Below are positions 11,152 through 23,700 of a stretch of 64,000 nt of DNA, in pieces (position 1 is the first letter of the stretch; each line of letters opens with the position of its first letter). The notes beneath the pieces are model-generated. The model ran no database searches, was not told where the DNA came from, and saw only the letters and a list, made by a program, of their open reading frames with translations. Source of the stretch: Marsupella aquatica (Eukaryota; Marchantiophyta); the NCBI GenBank assembly GCA_973895155.1, contig OZ316898.1:13764001-13828000 (forward strand), read 5' to 3'. A program made the translations under genes and the position numbers.

Positions 11152-12889
11152 AGCTTCGAAGCGAAGATGACTATTTTCCACTGCAGTCGCACAGACACCA
11201 GCGGGTGGTTCTCTTTCCATATTCATTCTAGGGGGCAAGCCAAATTGATGACACATGGTCTTGAATGACAGACATATCTCAGTCGTGGTTTTAAGATTAG
11301 TGCAATTATGTAACATAATTTCATTTATTTATATTTGTGAGCATGAGTGGAATGGTCATTGTTACAGTACAATCAATCAGTCCAGTAAGTAGACATGGCA
11401 AACAGTGTACTAACGTGCCTTAGCAAAATTTCCTCTAGTGATTCTGCCTCCGAACCAACCACCTGAGCTCTTTGAATGAGAAAAGTAGCTGGTGAATCAT
11501 TAGTGGAGAGGATCTTGGATTAATTTTCTCGAGCAGGAACTGGGGTACTGGTCAACAATGACATATCTTTTCCTTAATGATCACTCATCACCCATCACCC
11601 ATCAGGTAATCTTGATTCATTTGACCAGGGCTACAAAGTACGTTATAGACATGAAGATTTTAGGCAGTTTCATGGCTTGGATGTTTTGACTAAAGACACT
11701 TGGCTAACTGCCGCCGCGCCCCCTTAAGTTTTCTCTCGTTCCACTAGTTCCATGAACAATCCTAAAAGGGCCTTCCTCTCCCAGGACAAAGGAAAAAGTA
11801 TTTTGCCCAGCCTTTAGCAGCTTATTTAGCAATTAAGTGTTAGGCATGGACTAGAAGGGGGCCAGAAATCATACTCAAGACGCACTCGTCAGGATGCAAC
11901 GTATGATGCAAGATCACAGATTAGAGCCACCCTTGGCATCCTTTCCGAAGTACCATAGCAATGGCGATGCTAGATAAATCAGATGAATAGCAATGCATAT
12001 CTATGGTGAGTGAAATGGCACAAATGTGATCGGAAATTGACTAGGAGAACTCTGGTCACATGTCAAAGTCCCCTGGCCACTAGACCTAGATCACTTCTCA
12101 GTGCAGTTATCTGCTCAGGTAGTGGTTTAATGTAGCCGTCAAATATGTGAACGTCTTGGGCAAGTTTACAGCACCACACATTCCAAACCTCAAAGACAAA
12201 TCTGAGTCAGGCTCCAAGCACCCTAACTGCTTTCCTTTGGGCAATGTCCTTACAAAAGTACCTCAGGCAGGCCTGCCCTGAGGATCTATCCAGGACAATG
12301 CCTTTGTGAGAGAACTTTACTATACATGAGAATTGAACTGGAGACCTCTTGGTTATGGGTCCCTATTCCCTGGCTACTCGACGTGGACCAATAAACCTAC
12401 CCAGCTAGTTTATGGCCTTTTAGTTTTGTACCTTCAGAAACCCCAATGCATCTTGGAGTTCATTTGACATGAAGCACAGCTTAGGAGGAGAAGAGGAAGG
12501 AGTTGAATCTGCCACTACCTTAGGGATCATCGGGTTTGTGGAGAGAAATGAACTTATTAGACCTCTTGGAGTGATTTTGTGTCCTGCTGAACCAGCATTT
12601 TCAGATTCTCTCCCGGTGGACCAGTTTCATAATCTCTCCCAATGGACCTCTGGGCCCACTCAGTACAACCAGCTTCCTGTGAGGTGCTCTGCCAAAATTG
12701 GGCTTACCATGTAGCCTCTTGTCATCATGGTTGGTCCTGTGTGGAACATGGCGAAGGGTCATTATGCAGTTCAAGAAGTTCATCATCGCTTTGGAGCACA
12801 CAAGCACAGCCCCCTTGGGTTCCTGCTTCTATGAATATGTTGTGCATATTGTAACTATACAAACTACAAAAGAAATTTGATTTCAAACG
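11152..12889. other. Intergenic DNA downstream of MRS2
   Basis: This includes the presumed MRS2 3' UTR (no clear AATAAA; an ATTTATTTAT stretch lies near 11322) and then repeat debris. Apart from a tRNA-like fragment near 12.3-12.4 kb, I see no supported gene. Confidence 0.5.
12310..12405 (-). repeat. Possible tRNA-derived SINE head (degenerate)
   Basis: Read on the minus strand, this contains TAGCTGGG, then GACCCATAACC, AAGAGGTCTCC and AGTTCAATTC. This resembles a decayed tRNA gene with an A-box-like segment, a CAT-containing anticodon-loop region and a near-consensus B box (GTTCAATTC). The D region is too long and the acceptor stem does not pair, so it is not a functional tRNA. A tRNA-headed SINE remnant is the best reading, though a chance match is possible. 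Confidence 0.3.
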
Positions 12890-13235
12890 TGTCAGCCCTT
12901 TACAAAACCCATTCTACATATTGCACATTGTCTACTGATAATGAACACATATGGACAGATTCATGATTGGATGGTATACATTGTGCACAAAGTAGTTTCA
13001 TTTCACTCTTAGAAAACAATTATGCTCACTGGTCTTACAAAGAAGCTTGGCGCAGAAAGCCAGCCCAAATGGGCAAAAACAATTCTGTCCAGTAGACATG
13101 ACCATGGACAATGTGTTCAAAGCTCACACTTAGAAAAAGTTATATTTCCCAGGCCTTACAAAGACTCTTGGTGAAAAACTAAACCTAGTGGACAAACGAA
13201 GTGCCTGATATACATGGTGGACAAGGTAATCAAAG
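12890..13235. repeat. Degenerate ~120-bp direct repeat, two to three units
   Basis: Blocks such as 'cttagaaaa', 'cttacaaag', '(t/g)tggacaa' and 'caaagctcac' recur in the same order with about 121-bp spacing (cttagaaaa at about 13008 and 13129). Divergence is high, so the duplication is old. Confidence 0.55.
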
Positions 13236-15464
13236 CTCACAGTCATTATTTGTATGTATACAAACTCTAACTGCAACGTGCTGGCTCTTGCTAATGCAGT
13301 ATGACAATCAACTGTTTTGACATTGCACTTGTAGCCAACAGGATTCAGCAAGGCAATGGAACACCCAACCCTTGTAAACAAAACTGGGTTCTTCAAGTGA
13401 CTTCTCTTGCTATAAGAACTTCTGGCATGAGAAGGTACCATGGGTGGACCCTAAGGTTTGTTGGGAGAGGATTGATATGTTTTGGTCCATCCAGAAAGAA
13501 TGTTTCTGCAAGAGGGCTACTAAGTAATTTTCTGGTTGTACATGCCTTTTGAGAAAAGCTAATCTATTTTCCTTTCAAATTATAGCACAATTTATGCCAA
13601 AATAAACTTCTTTAGATCTCCTTTTTAAACCCTAAAAACAATGTATACATCTGACAAATCAGCATTTTGATGTAAACAGTATATAATTGGCAATACTGAT
13701 GCTCACAGTAAAATATGTCTTGTTTATATTTTTCTAATGTCACACAAATTGCAGAGCCTTTTCTCACGTAGTAGCAATGTGAAGAGAAGGTGCTCAAGTG
13801 TAGTGGCAGACTAAAGTGGAAAGGGCAGTAGTGCATTCAGCACTATGCACTGGACTATGCACTGGAGTAATGTGCATTCCATCCATACTTCTCTTGCGAC
13901 ACTAAGTAAGGTGTACTTCACATAAACGCATCCTTCCAAAAGAAGAGGACATCCAAACCCTAAACAAGTGGCCTAATGTGTCACCTAAACCCAAATTAAA
14001 AATTTAACACAGATGTTTAGCTAGGGTTTAGGGTTTGGATTTAACCCTAAATCCCCCTTACTGGTCTGTGCTTCACTGGGTTGTCTGATGTTAGGCCCTT
14101 TTTGGGCCCAAGGGTTTTGTCTGGTCTTGATTGCCCTAGTGTTGTATTATATCAATGTTCACTCTAGATTGTGATTTCCAAGACAGTTTTTGTAACCATG
14201 AGATGGCCTGAAGGTGCTATTTGGTGCCTTCTTTTGCCCAACCTCTCTCTCGTTCTGCACCTCACACACTTCTTGAAATCCAGTTGCTAGATCTGAGTTG
14301 TTCCACTCCAGCCTTTGTTTAGTGGCCGCCAACACGATCAGGGATGTCCACCTTACAGACATCTTTGTTACAACAAAAATGGAGACCAAAAATCATCAAC
14401 TGACATCCTATCCTCACCTTATTGCAAGCATCAGTATTGCCAATGCTATCAAATGTGGTAGAACCCTCACACAATTGTGCAGGCCCATGAGGAATGTAGG
14501 CCTCATGGAAACCTTGTGGGAACTATTAAAATCTTGCGTCTCAAAAAGACCTAATGGAGAAAACATACCAACTTGCCTCCCTCTGGATAGTGTACGCCTT
14601 GTTAAGAGAGGGACGGCTCATTAAACCATGCTTGCCCATATAAAGGGTCTCATTCCCTGGCTGGCTACTGTTCATTCATGCTCGCAGGTTGACCCAAAAC
14701 TATGAAGCTTACCGTAAAAGGTGGACCTCGCAACTATACCCCTGCCCATCAATTGTGTTCATTAACTCTACTTATTTGGATCAGGGTTTTTGTGAGGGAT
14801 ATAAATTGGCAGAAAAAGCTTACTTGATGAGCCTCCACTAAAGTTTATTTACCAAGTCCTCCCCCTCTTAATTAAACCACAGCTACGTGCATAAGAGCTA
14901 AGTTAACGTACAAAAAATGTGATTCCCCCTGAATGTGATTAATTAACCCACACAAGATGTTACCCATGATTGTGATTAATTAACCTACACTAGATGATAA
15001 AGCAAAAGAGAACCTACGGCTGTATTTATGTAAACTCCCATCGGGCTGTCGCAAAATCAATTGCCTCTTCCACCAGATTGTAGTCAACAGGACTCTACTA
15101 TATATATCACACTGCCAAAACGACAGGAAGGCCAAACCAGGAGACATGGTCCCAAAGAGGGAAGGAAAGAACCCAATGAAGGGGGGAGGGGGCGAGAGGA
15201 AAAGAGTCCAAGAAGACCAAAGAAGACCAAAGAGGCCCACCAAATGAAGGAGTAACCCAGATAAATCAAAAGACTAAGAAGCAAACAAAAAACCCGAAAA
15301 GCCTGAGCTCTGCAGTAAGAGGTAAACTGCAAAGCCTCTGGAGTAAACTCTACTTGTTGTGTCATGATTTGCCTGAAAAATGTTTAGGGTTTTCGGTGAC
15401 CATACCCTATTCTTCGAGTGCTACGAAAACACCAATTTGTCTCGTTGATAGAGCTTGATTGACA
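13236..15464. other. Intergenic DNA between MRS2 and mTERF genes
   Basis: No supported coding region. A short telomere-type tract (TAGGGTTTAGGGTTT at 14022-14036, followed by an inverted AACCCTAA) is present. The 15084-15365 minus ORF is Leu/Pro-rich and low in complexity. GATTAATTAAC occurs twice near 14937-14985. Confidence 0.45.
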
Positions 15465-15690
15465 TTTTCACGTGTCTGTGGAGCTGGAGGCATTGTTTGG
15501 CAACTCACTGAGATTTTCACGTATCTGTGGAGCTGGAGGCATTGTGTGCCAATTCTTTGAGATCTTCACGTGTCTGCGGAGGTGGAGGCATTGTTTGGCA
15601 ACTCATTGAGATTTCCATCGTGGAGGTGGAGTCATTTTTTGGAAACTTCTTGAGATCTCCATGTGGCTGTGGAGGTGGAGGCATTGTTTC
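15465..15690 (+). repeat. ~49-bp minisatellite, five units, in the probable mTERF leader
   Basis: The block 'ggagctggaggcattgtttggcaa---tgagat' recurs with its GGAGG/GGAGT core at about 15486, 15535, 15584, 15628 and 15677, with spacings of 49, 49, 44 and 49 bp. The unit length is not a multiple of three, which argues against a coding array. It lies upstream of a strong splice donor (GTACGT at 15867), so it would sit in the 5' leader of the downstream gene. Confidence 0.85.
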
Positions 15691-16835
15691 GCTAGTCCTG
15701 CCTTATAGTACTGGTAGCAGCAGCAGGAGCAGCAACTCTTTTGGCGAGGTTGAGATGAGTGTTGACGAGAAGGTGAATCTGAGCTTTGCGAAGGTGACGA
15801 CGATTTAGAGGGAGAGCTTTAGGGCACGTCAGCAGAAATTTGGTCGGATGTCGGGGCGAGCGCGAGGTACGTACTTGTTGCGACTCCATCGATTTGCGGT
15901 TTCTGTAATGTCCTGGTTGTAATTTTATCGCGCCTGGCAGACTACTGTCCGATTGTGCGTCCATTGTTCCATTTTGAATAATTCTGGCGATGGTTTGATA
16001 GGAATTCCACATTCTAGTCTGTTCTTCTATCCTGTATTGCTAGAATTATCCAGAGATGTACCATCAGATGTGTTTGAGTGGCCATTGCCAACGTCGAAAC
16101 ACACCCGTTTTGTTTTGCGCCGTAGACTCTCCACTGTTGCCCGCCCTCGATCTATCCAACGCATAAGTTGCCGGCCCGTCTTAGTTTGAACTGACCAGGG
16201 AACGACTTTCGAAACTATGGATGCTTCATTTCTCATTGTTTTACAGAACCAAACCATGTAGGTCTGTAAACGCTTCAATTATATCACTGTCTCGTTTCTC
16301 ATTGCCTTAGTCAATGGAACGTTGAGGGCTTTCGGCGTCTTAAAACCCAGCTGCTTTGTAACTGAAATCGCGTTGACATGCCATCACCTTATTGCGGACT
16401 CCCAACACGGTATTGTTCACGATGAATGAAGTGAATTATATCTCGTGCTAAAACACGCTCCATGTTGTTTTTCCTTGCCAACATATAAACAACCCGCCCA
16501 AATTCTAAGGCTGATCTAGGATCTTTATACACCCCTTCAAAATTGGTAGGTGGTCAGCTCATGCTAGCTCCGGGCATGTAAAGAGAGTCATCCCAGCAGT
16601 TTCCATGCTAAAGCCTGATGTAGCTTTTGTTGTATGCACCGCTGAATGTTTGTCAGTATACTGTGTTTGGAAGAGGGTTCTTCTTATCTGTCTTGTAAAG
16701 GCGAGGTTTGCAGCTTCTTTTGCTATCGAATGTTGAAATGATATGTACCCGCAAATACATGTTGTTTCATACCAGCTAAGGTTTCTGGCTTATTTTGCAG
16801 AAGTGCTGTCTCTCAGCCGCATTTGCCTGCGTAAA
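15691..16835 (+). promoter_or_regulatory. Probable 5' leader and leader intron of the mTERF gene
   Basis: A donor GAG/GTACGT at 15866/15867 and an acceptor TTATTTTGCAG ending at 16800 delimit a candidate 934-bp intron. The acceptor lies 35 bp before the preferred ATG at 16836. No coding potential is recognised upstream. If unspliced, the reading frame would extend to an ATG at 16743. Confidence 0.4.
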
Positions 16836-18380
16836 ATGCGGTCTACAGGGACACCACCCCCACTTCACTCTGTTCCATTCCGGCTTTACTCTGTTCGACT
16901 GCAGCAGCTACCATGTTCTACAATTGATCGTTACACACTGGTCACTTTCGTGCAGCTTGTGGGACCGAAGAAAATACAGCTGTTAGACGTCGAGCCTTCG
17001 CTCTTCAATGCTGTGAGACGTCATCCTCTAAAGTGCAAATTTTCTGGACAAACTAGAGCCTATGCCTTGCTTTCCCACAGTTCATACCAAACTTCGGCTC
17101 CTTCCTTGGAGAAGGAAGACTCTCAATTCGAGACAGATGGACGCCAGGAACTTAAGCAAGCCTTGGCTGAGTTCATGGAACTTACTCTTAAAGTTAGCAA
17201 GCAACTTGCTATCGATATCTCGGAAAATTCCCCGGCCTTTGTTGATGGACTTGTAGAAAAATTGGAGGTGTCACAGGTGGATTATTCCTCTACTGTGAAC
17301 AAGAGCCTCAATACAGCCGTCAAGGAGCTATTGGTCAAGTCCAAATTTAAGGGAGTTGAGCCCTTCTTGGAGAGCTTAGGCGTCAAGCCCGAAAATATTA
17401 AGAAGGTCAGTGATTACGCACGATCTGGGATTAAGGGAATCTTGGTCAAAGTTGACCTACTCAAGGCCATAGGAGTTAAGCCTGAAGAGATTCCTACAGT
17501 AATATCCACGAATCCAAGGTTTCTCAGTAATGCACTAGTAACCAATCAAGTCAAGGTTGAGTATCTGGCGCAGCTGGGTATGTCTCCTGTAGAAATCTGC
17601 AAGCTTATCAATCAATATCCAAATTCATTGAGTTTTGGCCTAAAGGATGGTGGTCTTCCCCTGGTAAAGTTTTTAAAAAATATCGGTGTTAACGATGAAG
17701 ACATATGCAAAGTTTTAATCCGCTCTCCACAGCTGCTTACGCTCAACGTGGAAAGAAAGTTGCTACCTGCAATTGAAAGCCTGGAAAGTGTTGGTATCAC
17801 AGGGAGCTATTTGGCAAGGGTCGTGGTCATGCAACCCTCATTGCTCAGACGTAGACTCGAAAGGAATATAGCATTCTGTCGAGAGTTTGGATTAGATTCA
17901 AAACCTGGGGTCATAGCAAGGTTGCTTGTAACCTGCCCGAATTTCAGTGTGGATGGATGCGCAGCTCGAGTGAGCTATCTTGAAAGCGTTGGCCTAACAA
18001 AGGAGCAGATAGTGAGTATGATTAACAAAAATCCTGCCTTCTTGAGCTTGAATGTAAAAACCTCGCTGGCTCCAAAGATAAATTACCTCATGAATGTGAT
18101 GGGACGACGAGTCGACCAGCTTATCACAGCATCCACCTTCCTTACTATGAGCTTAGAACACAGAATCAAACCTCGACATGAGGTCCTTGGTGCGTTGAAA
18201 GAAGCTGGTTTACTGAAGCGAGATTACAGTCTCTCAAGTATGGGTTCGTGGAGTGACGATTACTTCTTCAAAAAATTTGTGGAGAAAAGTCCACCACATA
18301 TTATGGATTTATGGAACGGCCAATCAGTTAGAAGTGCACCTCTGGTAGACGGTGAGACGTCCCATCCACCAGCTTTGTGA
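16836..18380 (+). CDS. Plant mTERF (mitochondrial transcription termination factor) family protein
   Basis: A single coding exon of 514 residues. Members of this family bind organellar nucleic acid and affect transcription, splicing or translation in chloroplasts or mitochondria. The C-terminal two thirds are built of repeated ~35-residue mTERF motifs, with the hallmark 'leucine/proline' repeats: LESLGVKPENIKKV, LKAIGVKPEEIPTVISTNPR, LAQLGMSPVEICKLINQYPN, LKNIGVNDEDICKVLIRSPQ, LESVGLTKEQIVSMINKNPA and a closing KPRHEVLGALKEAGL. The first ~70 residues are rich in Arg, Ser, Leu and Thr with few acids, as expected of an organelle transit peptide. I chose the ATG at 16836 because the frame upstream crosses a strong acceptor ending at 16800; starting at 16743 would add 31 hydrophobic residues. 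The subfamily and target transcript cannot be assigned by eye. Confidence 0.92.
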   Translation: MRSTGTPPPLHSVPFRLYSVRLQQLPCSTIDRYTLVTFVQLVGPKKIQLLDVEPSLFNAVRRHPLKCKFSGQTRAYALLSHSSYQTSAPSLEKEDSQFETDGRQELKQALAEFMELTLKVSKQLAIDISENSPAFVDGLVEKLEVSQVDYSSTVNKSLNTAVKELLVKSKFKGVEPFLESLGVKPENIKKVSDYARSGIKGILVKVDLLKAIGVKPEEIPTVISTNPRFLSNALVTNQVKVEYLAQLGMSPVEICKLINQYPNSLSFGLKDGGLPLVKFLKNIGVNDEDICKVLIRSPQLLTLNVERKLLPAIESLESVGITGSYLARVVVMQPSLLRRRLERNIAFCREFGLDSKPGVIARLLVTCPNFSVDGCAARVSYLESVGLTKEQIVSMINKNPAFLSLNVKTSLAPKINYLMNVMGRRVDQLITASTFLTMSLEHRIKPRHEVLGALKEAGLLKRDYSLSSMGSWSDDYFFKKFVEKSPPHIMDLWNGQSVRSAPLVDGETSHPPAL

Positions 18381-19791
18381 AAATCTTTGATTTTACAAGC
18401 ACGACGTCAGCAATGGGAGTTTCGGTTCTACTGTGACTAATGTACACGATGTAAAGGGAGCGAATTTTGGCCTCAAATATCATTGGCACATTATCGCAGA
18501 GAGGTATGATTTTATAGCAATTTCTGTGGCAGCTATGATTGTTGTGACAGCATGTAGTATTGACGTGTTTTTCTTTTCATTGATCCTTGCAATGAAAACC
18601 TTCTGCACTGAATGGCCGTATGTGTTGCAAATGTGGGGTCTTTTTGCGACAAGGTGCAGATTTCGGACATAAAATGATAGCAGAGTGTCTGAAGCAGATT
18701 TTTGTTGGTATTTGTTGTGGAGTTTTATTCAGGTGTGCTTTAGAGTACTTCAGATTGTTGATCGCCTTCTTCGGGCTTCTCTGTGTGCTGTGGAGTTAGC
18801 TTCAACTCCCTTGTTGGCGTCTTGTAGCAGGCAGGATGCTTCTTTATTGAAATGGCTGCCTCAGAAGGTTGTGTGGACAAACAGAAGTGTGTGGGAGCTG
18901 TAGTTAGTGCTATGAAACTTCTTGCCTGGATCCACGTCGTGAAAACCCGCAGGAGCTAGCCATTGCCTCTCTTGATTTAGAAAAATTCAGAAGCAGCAGG
19001 TGGAGCGACTTGTGGTATTGTCATGTCCTCCGTAATGTGCAAATACTTCCATTGGGAGAAATTTTATTAACTGCCGTCAAGTACCCATCTGCAGGAGATG
19101 CAGTCCAAAGTTTGTACGGTATCAAGCTGCAAAATTGTTATGATCTCCAGGGTTTCTTACAGAGATTATCAATACCTTCGGAGTTGTACAGGAAAATGTT
19201 TGGAGCAAGTGAAGGCTTGTACTGCCAAGTCATCCAAGAAGTAGTAGGGGCAGGGAGTACATGTTATTCAAGTACTCTTCTTTACATCGAAGTTCAACTA
19301 ATCTAGTAGCCTAAATTAAAGTCTGCTAGATATTTTAAGTTTAGTTTTGGGTAGAGTGTTTCTTCACGACGGAAGTTCGTCGTAATACGTCTTCAGTCCC
19401 TAAACACGCACATGTGTAGTTCTAATACTTGCTGTATAAAGGAAGCCTTACAAACACACCTCTTTGGAATTGAACGTGAAGTACTCGAGTCATTGATGTG
19501 GAAATTCTGTATTGTTTCTTCCATTAGTGGGTTGGCCTGTTAAAACATTTGGAAGTAGTAAGCTGCCCATTGTCATGTGAACCATTTGGAGGAGTCCACC
19601 AGCGAACATAATATGGCAACAAGGTATTCACTCAGGTCTCAAGGACGGCTACACCCAAGACACTCCAGACCCATCCCATCCTCTTTTGAAGACAACGGTT
19701 CTCGTGCAGTAGTCAGGTGGCTGGGATCTGATTTCAGTTTGCTAGGGTCCGTTGGACACCATACTGGTTCAGAACTTGGAGTGCGGGCTAT
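18381..19791. other. mTERF 3' flank and intergenic DNA
   Basis: The first few hundred bases are the presumed 3' UTR. The plus ORFs at 18433-18672 and 19010-19306 have no recognisable domain, acceptor or continuation. No repeat of note was seen. Confidence 0.45.
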
Positions 19792-19843
19792 GAGTTAGGG
19801 TAGCACGATGAAGCATTGAGTTAGGGTAGCACGATGAAGCATT
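19792..19843. repeat. 26-bp perfect tandem duplication
   Basis: The 26-bp unit starting 'gagttagggtagcacgatga' occurs twice back to back (19792-19817 and 19818-19843) with no visible mismatch, so the duplication is recent. Confidence 0.9.
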
Positions 19844-20030
19844 GTCCTCCTGTAATCGTAGATACAAGATGGCCGACAGCTCTTACGTTGTCTTCCACCA
19901 CTTTCACACAGACATAGAGTTTACTCTATTCTCCTCTTTGCTGACTACGTCAATTTTCTGCCCAGCCAATTTCAGCTTTTGTCAGTTTTACAATCACTGC
20001 AAATTTCTGAAAGACTTTTATATCCACTAG

Positions 20031-20475
20031 TCCCTATTACCCATTCTTTGAACATGACCTATTACCCACATGAATAGAGAAGAGGACAACCTATTACCCA
20101 TTCTTTGAACATGAAACATGACCTATTACCCATTCTTTGAACAGGAATAGAGAAAAGTACAATAAAATGGAACAAAACATATTCTCTATTCCCATTATTT
20201 AAATATTAGTTAATGAATGATAAAAAAAATCATGCATGTTATACATAACATACGATGTTTATACACATCTCGTTTACATGCGCATATATTTTGGTGGGGC
20301 CCTAGAGGACCTGTCTAGAGGGCTTCACTCAAGAAGCCTAGGCCCAGACTCTAGTTTCCCCTTCGCGCTTGATAAGTAAAATCACTCAAGAAGCCTAGAC
20401 CCGATAAGTAAGATCACTCAAGAGCCTAGACCCAGACTCTAGTTTCCCCTTCGTGCTTGATAAGTAAGATTACGT
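20031..20475 (-). mobile_element. Partial MITE-like element with internal tandem copies (left copy)
   Basis: The reverse complement of about 20040-20345 aligns with the intact MITE at 26604-27012: 'ggccccacca-aa-atatg-gcatg', a T-run and ATCAT block, and 'attaccc(a/g)tt-tttgaac'. The 'cctattacccattctttgaac' block is itself repeated three times (20031, 20088 and 20121). The end block 'actcaag-agcctag-cccagactctagtttccccttcg' is repeated at 20326 and 20415. The outer inverted repeat is missing on the 20031 side, so this copy is rearranged or truncated. It ends about 320 bp beyond the GDPD stop codon. Confidence 0.55.
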
Positions 20476-20797
20476 AAAGTTTCTACATTTTTACCAGAAT
20501 ATGCCGATTGGTGTTTTTGTCAGAGGTCGCAAGCCATTGGCATACCTCGGCGTTCTGGATTTCCAAAATTCGTTGTCAAAGGAGACAGGTGTCAAGTAAT
20601 TATATTTACACCTACTCATCAAGCGAGGCTACTTCACAATAGAAAGAGAACATTCCAGCGAATGAGACATTTTCTTTATTGTAAATTCTGTGCTTTGCGA
20701 ATGTCGATAATTACAAACTCTCTAGTTTAAAATGGCACGTAAGGACATTTTCTTCCAAATCAGGAAGAGTGAATATCTTGTAGAACCAAAACTAAAA

Positions 20798-23700
20798 CTA
20801 CTTCAAGGGGGTCGCCCAATTTTGATAAAGGGCAAGACTTTGAGTAAAATCAGTGAAAACTCCATCAACTTTCATAGTATTAAACCAATACTGGTATTCC
20901 TGGTAAGGGTCCTGGACAAAATTCCAGTGCAAAAACTGATTCTCGTTGCGAAATGTATAGGGATGAACCTGCAATTTACAATGGTCAAGCATGCAATCAG
21001 CAGGCTATTGATACAATCACAAAACAACCGAATTTGAGACTGTCAACACTAGAGTGCGATGAGCGAAAGCAATGTTACTCTAGATTCTATCCACCCATAG
21101 TTTTCCTATTTAATTTTCCGTTTCATAAGATAATTTTCCCAACAAACCGATGAGGATATCATGCTCAAGATTACAAGCTCGTAACTTCGCGTAAGGACTC
21201 TGTAATGATTCCACTCATAACTTCTAGTAAGAACTGACTGGAAGGAAATAGTGATGGACATGACTGATTACGTACCTGCAGCCCTCGCAAATGAGCCCTC
21301 TGAACAAGATCTGTTGGGGGTTCTAAGTAATTATCTTTAGATGGATCAAGGGTATCCTTCCACGGTCCAATACCAGCAATATACTGACTGATATAATCCA
21401 GATATGCATCTGAAGTAATTTCTTCGTAGGTCTGCACAAGCGGGGTTAGGAGCACTTAAAGTGAGCATACTGCTAGCCATTGTTCTCCCTTTAATATTTG
21501 ATCTCTGATAACAGCCTGTAATAAGTCAAGGATTAGTTTACACTACTCAATCGATATCTTTCACCTCTATGGAGATAATTTTACAAATTTATCGGTTACT
21601 AAAATCCCCAGTGGTTAAAAACCGCTGATCTGACACCATGTTACGATGATAACTCGCTCCTGTAGAGTGCATGCCCCTCAGGTTGAATGAAAACCTCATA
21701 TAATTGTTATCTCACTAAGATTCATTTTACCGAGTTCAACAAACTGCATTGTGTTCAACCATCGAAATCTCTCGTGATGTTAAATTGTTCAGAAAAATAT
21801 ATATATATGAAGAAATCCCTAACGGCAAAGTACAAGCAAAATTTCAATGACAAGCAATTCATATTAACACTTCTTATCCATAGAACTGACAGGTTCAAGA
21901 CAACCAAGCAAATCCTCTTCCTTGAAACTTTGGGTAGAGAAATTTTAAGCTCAAAGACTGTCTCAAGTTATGAAGCCAAACCTGATTGGTGTCCTGAGTT
22001 CGAACAGTGACATCATCGATCAGGAAAATTAATGGAGAGGTGGTGAAGTTCGAAACATAAATAAGGGACGTTGGAGCAAACGATTGTATAAAAACTGGCT
22101 GCGCAAGCCACTGTTTGGACAAGTATTTCCCATTGTAGCCGTACTTCAACAAGGTCTCCATAAAAATATCTTCAAATCGCTTGTTTCCAGGCCATTTTAC
22201 CTGCAAATGACAACCATCCCCTTCCACGGAGTAAGTTCTAGTCTCGAACACTTCACTAGAGAGCACACAGCCAGAGTTCCTGACATCTGGTGCATGTACT
22301 TAGTAATTCAATTCAATCCTATCATTTGAACAGCCACGAACATTCATTACGAAATTTCATATTTGATCCAGTGAACTGTCGTTCACATTCTCTAGAGTTG
22401 GACTCGAGAAGACATACGCTACTAGTTATATGAAGCAGTTGCCGAATTAATACAAGACGTTGAAGTTCAACTCACGTGTTTATTGACAAATACGGGGTCC
22501 TTGATTTCTGGATATATGCCAACAACCCTCGGTGCATCCAGCGCAATCGCAATGTACTCTTCGAAAGTGATAACTTGAAATAGACCTGACACAGCAGAAT
22601 GGAAAACGGGTTGAGATTCTTTGCCCCCCTGCAGAAACATATTAATGCTTTCCTGGCTCGTATACTTTCTGTAAAATGTTACTGCGGGAATGAATTCACA
22701 ATCCATCCTTAGTCTTCTTCTCTGTAGTCAATTCTACCTACTCTTCGTACAAGCCTACTCTGTTCCTCAATTTCAAGTTCAATCACTGCTTCGCCCTTTC
22801 AGTTCCGCTGTTTTTGTGTAACTTTTGCCATACAGCTTGTTACTGGACTTGTGCGTGCAGGCAATTCATGTTATTAAATGAGAGTCTCAAACTATGGGAA
22901 AAATGGTTCACTATAATTTATGTTGCGAAAACAAAGCATGTTCCATAGGACCGACAACTGTAGCACATTTCTAGCTGTAAAGTGGTATGCCTTCTTACCG
23001 TCATAAGAATGATCACGGAAAGGCCATCTTTGGAGACATCTGAGAGTCTTGATCTCCGCAAGTGTCAAGTCCACTGTATTCAAAAGAAACCGTCGTTAGC
23101 CTTCACGAACATTACAATAGAAAGCAAGAAGGCAGAATCCACCTCACGGTCATGTGACGTAGGCAGTCTTTGTCTCGACTATGTCTTTCCCGTTCTCTGC
23201 CTACTATCTGTTCTCCTCCACTACTACAGTTCTACCTTCGAATACACAAACGCTCAACGCTCAAGCATACTCACCGGTGAAAATGCCCGTCACATTCACT
23301 CCCTCCACCTCGTAGGTGCGAACCCGATCTCCAAACTCAGTATGGTTCAACACGTCTGTGGTGGCATCGAGGATGACGTCGTGTATGCAGATCAACACCC
23401 CATCTTTGGTCGCCGAGATGTCCGTCTCGATGAAGTCCGCTCCCACGTCAATTGCCCTCTGCCATCCCAAAGTCCCCCAGTTTTGGCGAGCTTAGCACAC
23501 CAAACTTTCCATTTTCCTACATCCGTCGAGCACAACATGGAAACAAGAGAGGAGCCCTAACAAGAAAAATTGAGAGAGAGGGAGAGAGAGAGAGAGAGTT
23601 TGCCGCCACACACCACGTAAGCAGGGGCAGTTTCCTCGGGCAACTGTCCATTGGCGCCACGGTGAGCAATGTTGTAAGGCCTTGACGTCTGGATGGGTCG

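Noticed and set aside
12310-12405. A functional tRNA gene
   Set aside because: The acceptor stem does not pair and the D region is far too long; at most this is a tRNA-derived remnant.
14022-14056. Chromosome-end telomere repeat
   Set aside because: Only two TTTAGGG-type units are present inside ordinary intergenic DNA; this is a short interstitial motif.
15084-15365. Minus-strand ORF with hydrophobic Leu/Phe runs, possible membrane protein
   Set aside because: It reads through a purine-rich low-complexity tract whose complement encodes the Pro/Leu/Phe runs, and nothing flanking supports a gene.
18433-19306. Additional exons of the mTERF gene or a separate gene downstream
   Set aside because: The mTERF protein already has a complete repeat domain and closing region; the downstream ORFs lack homology and convincing splice sites.
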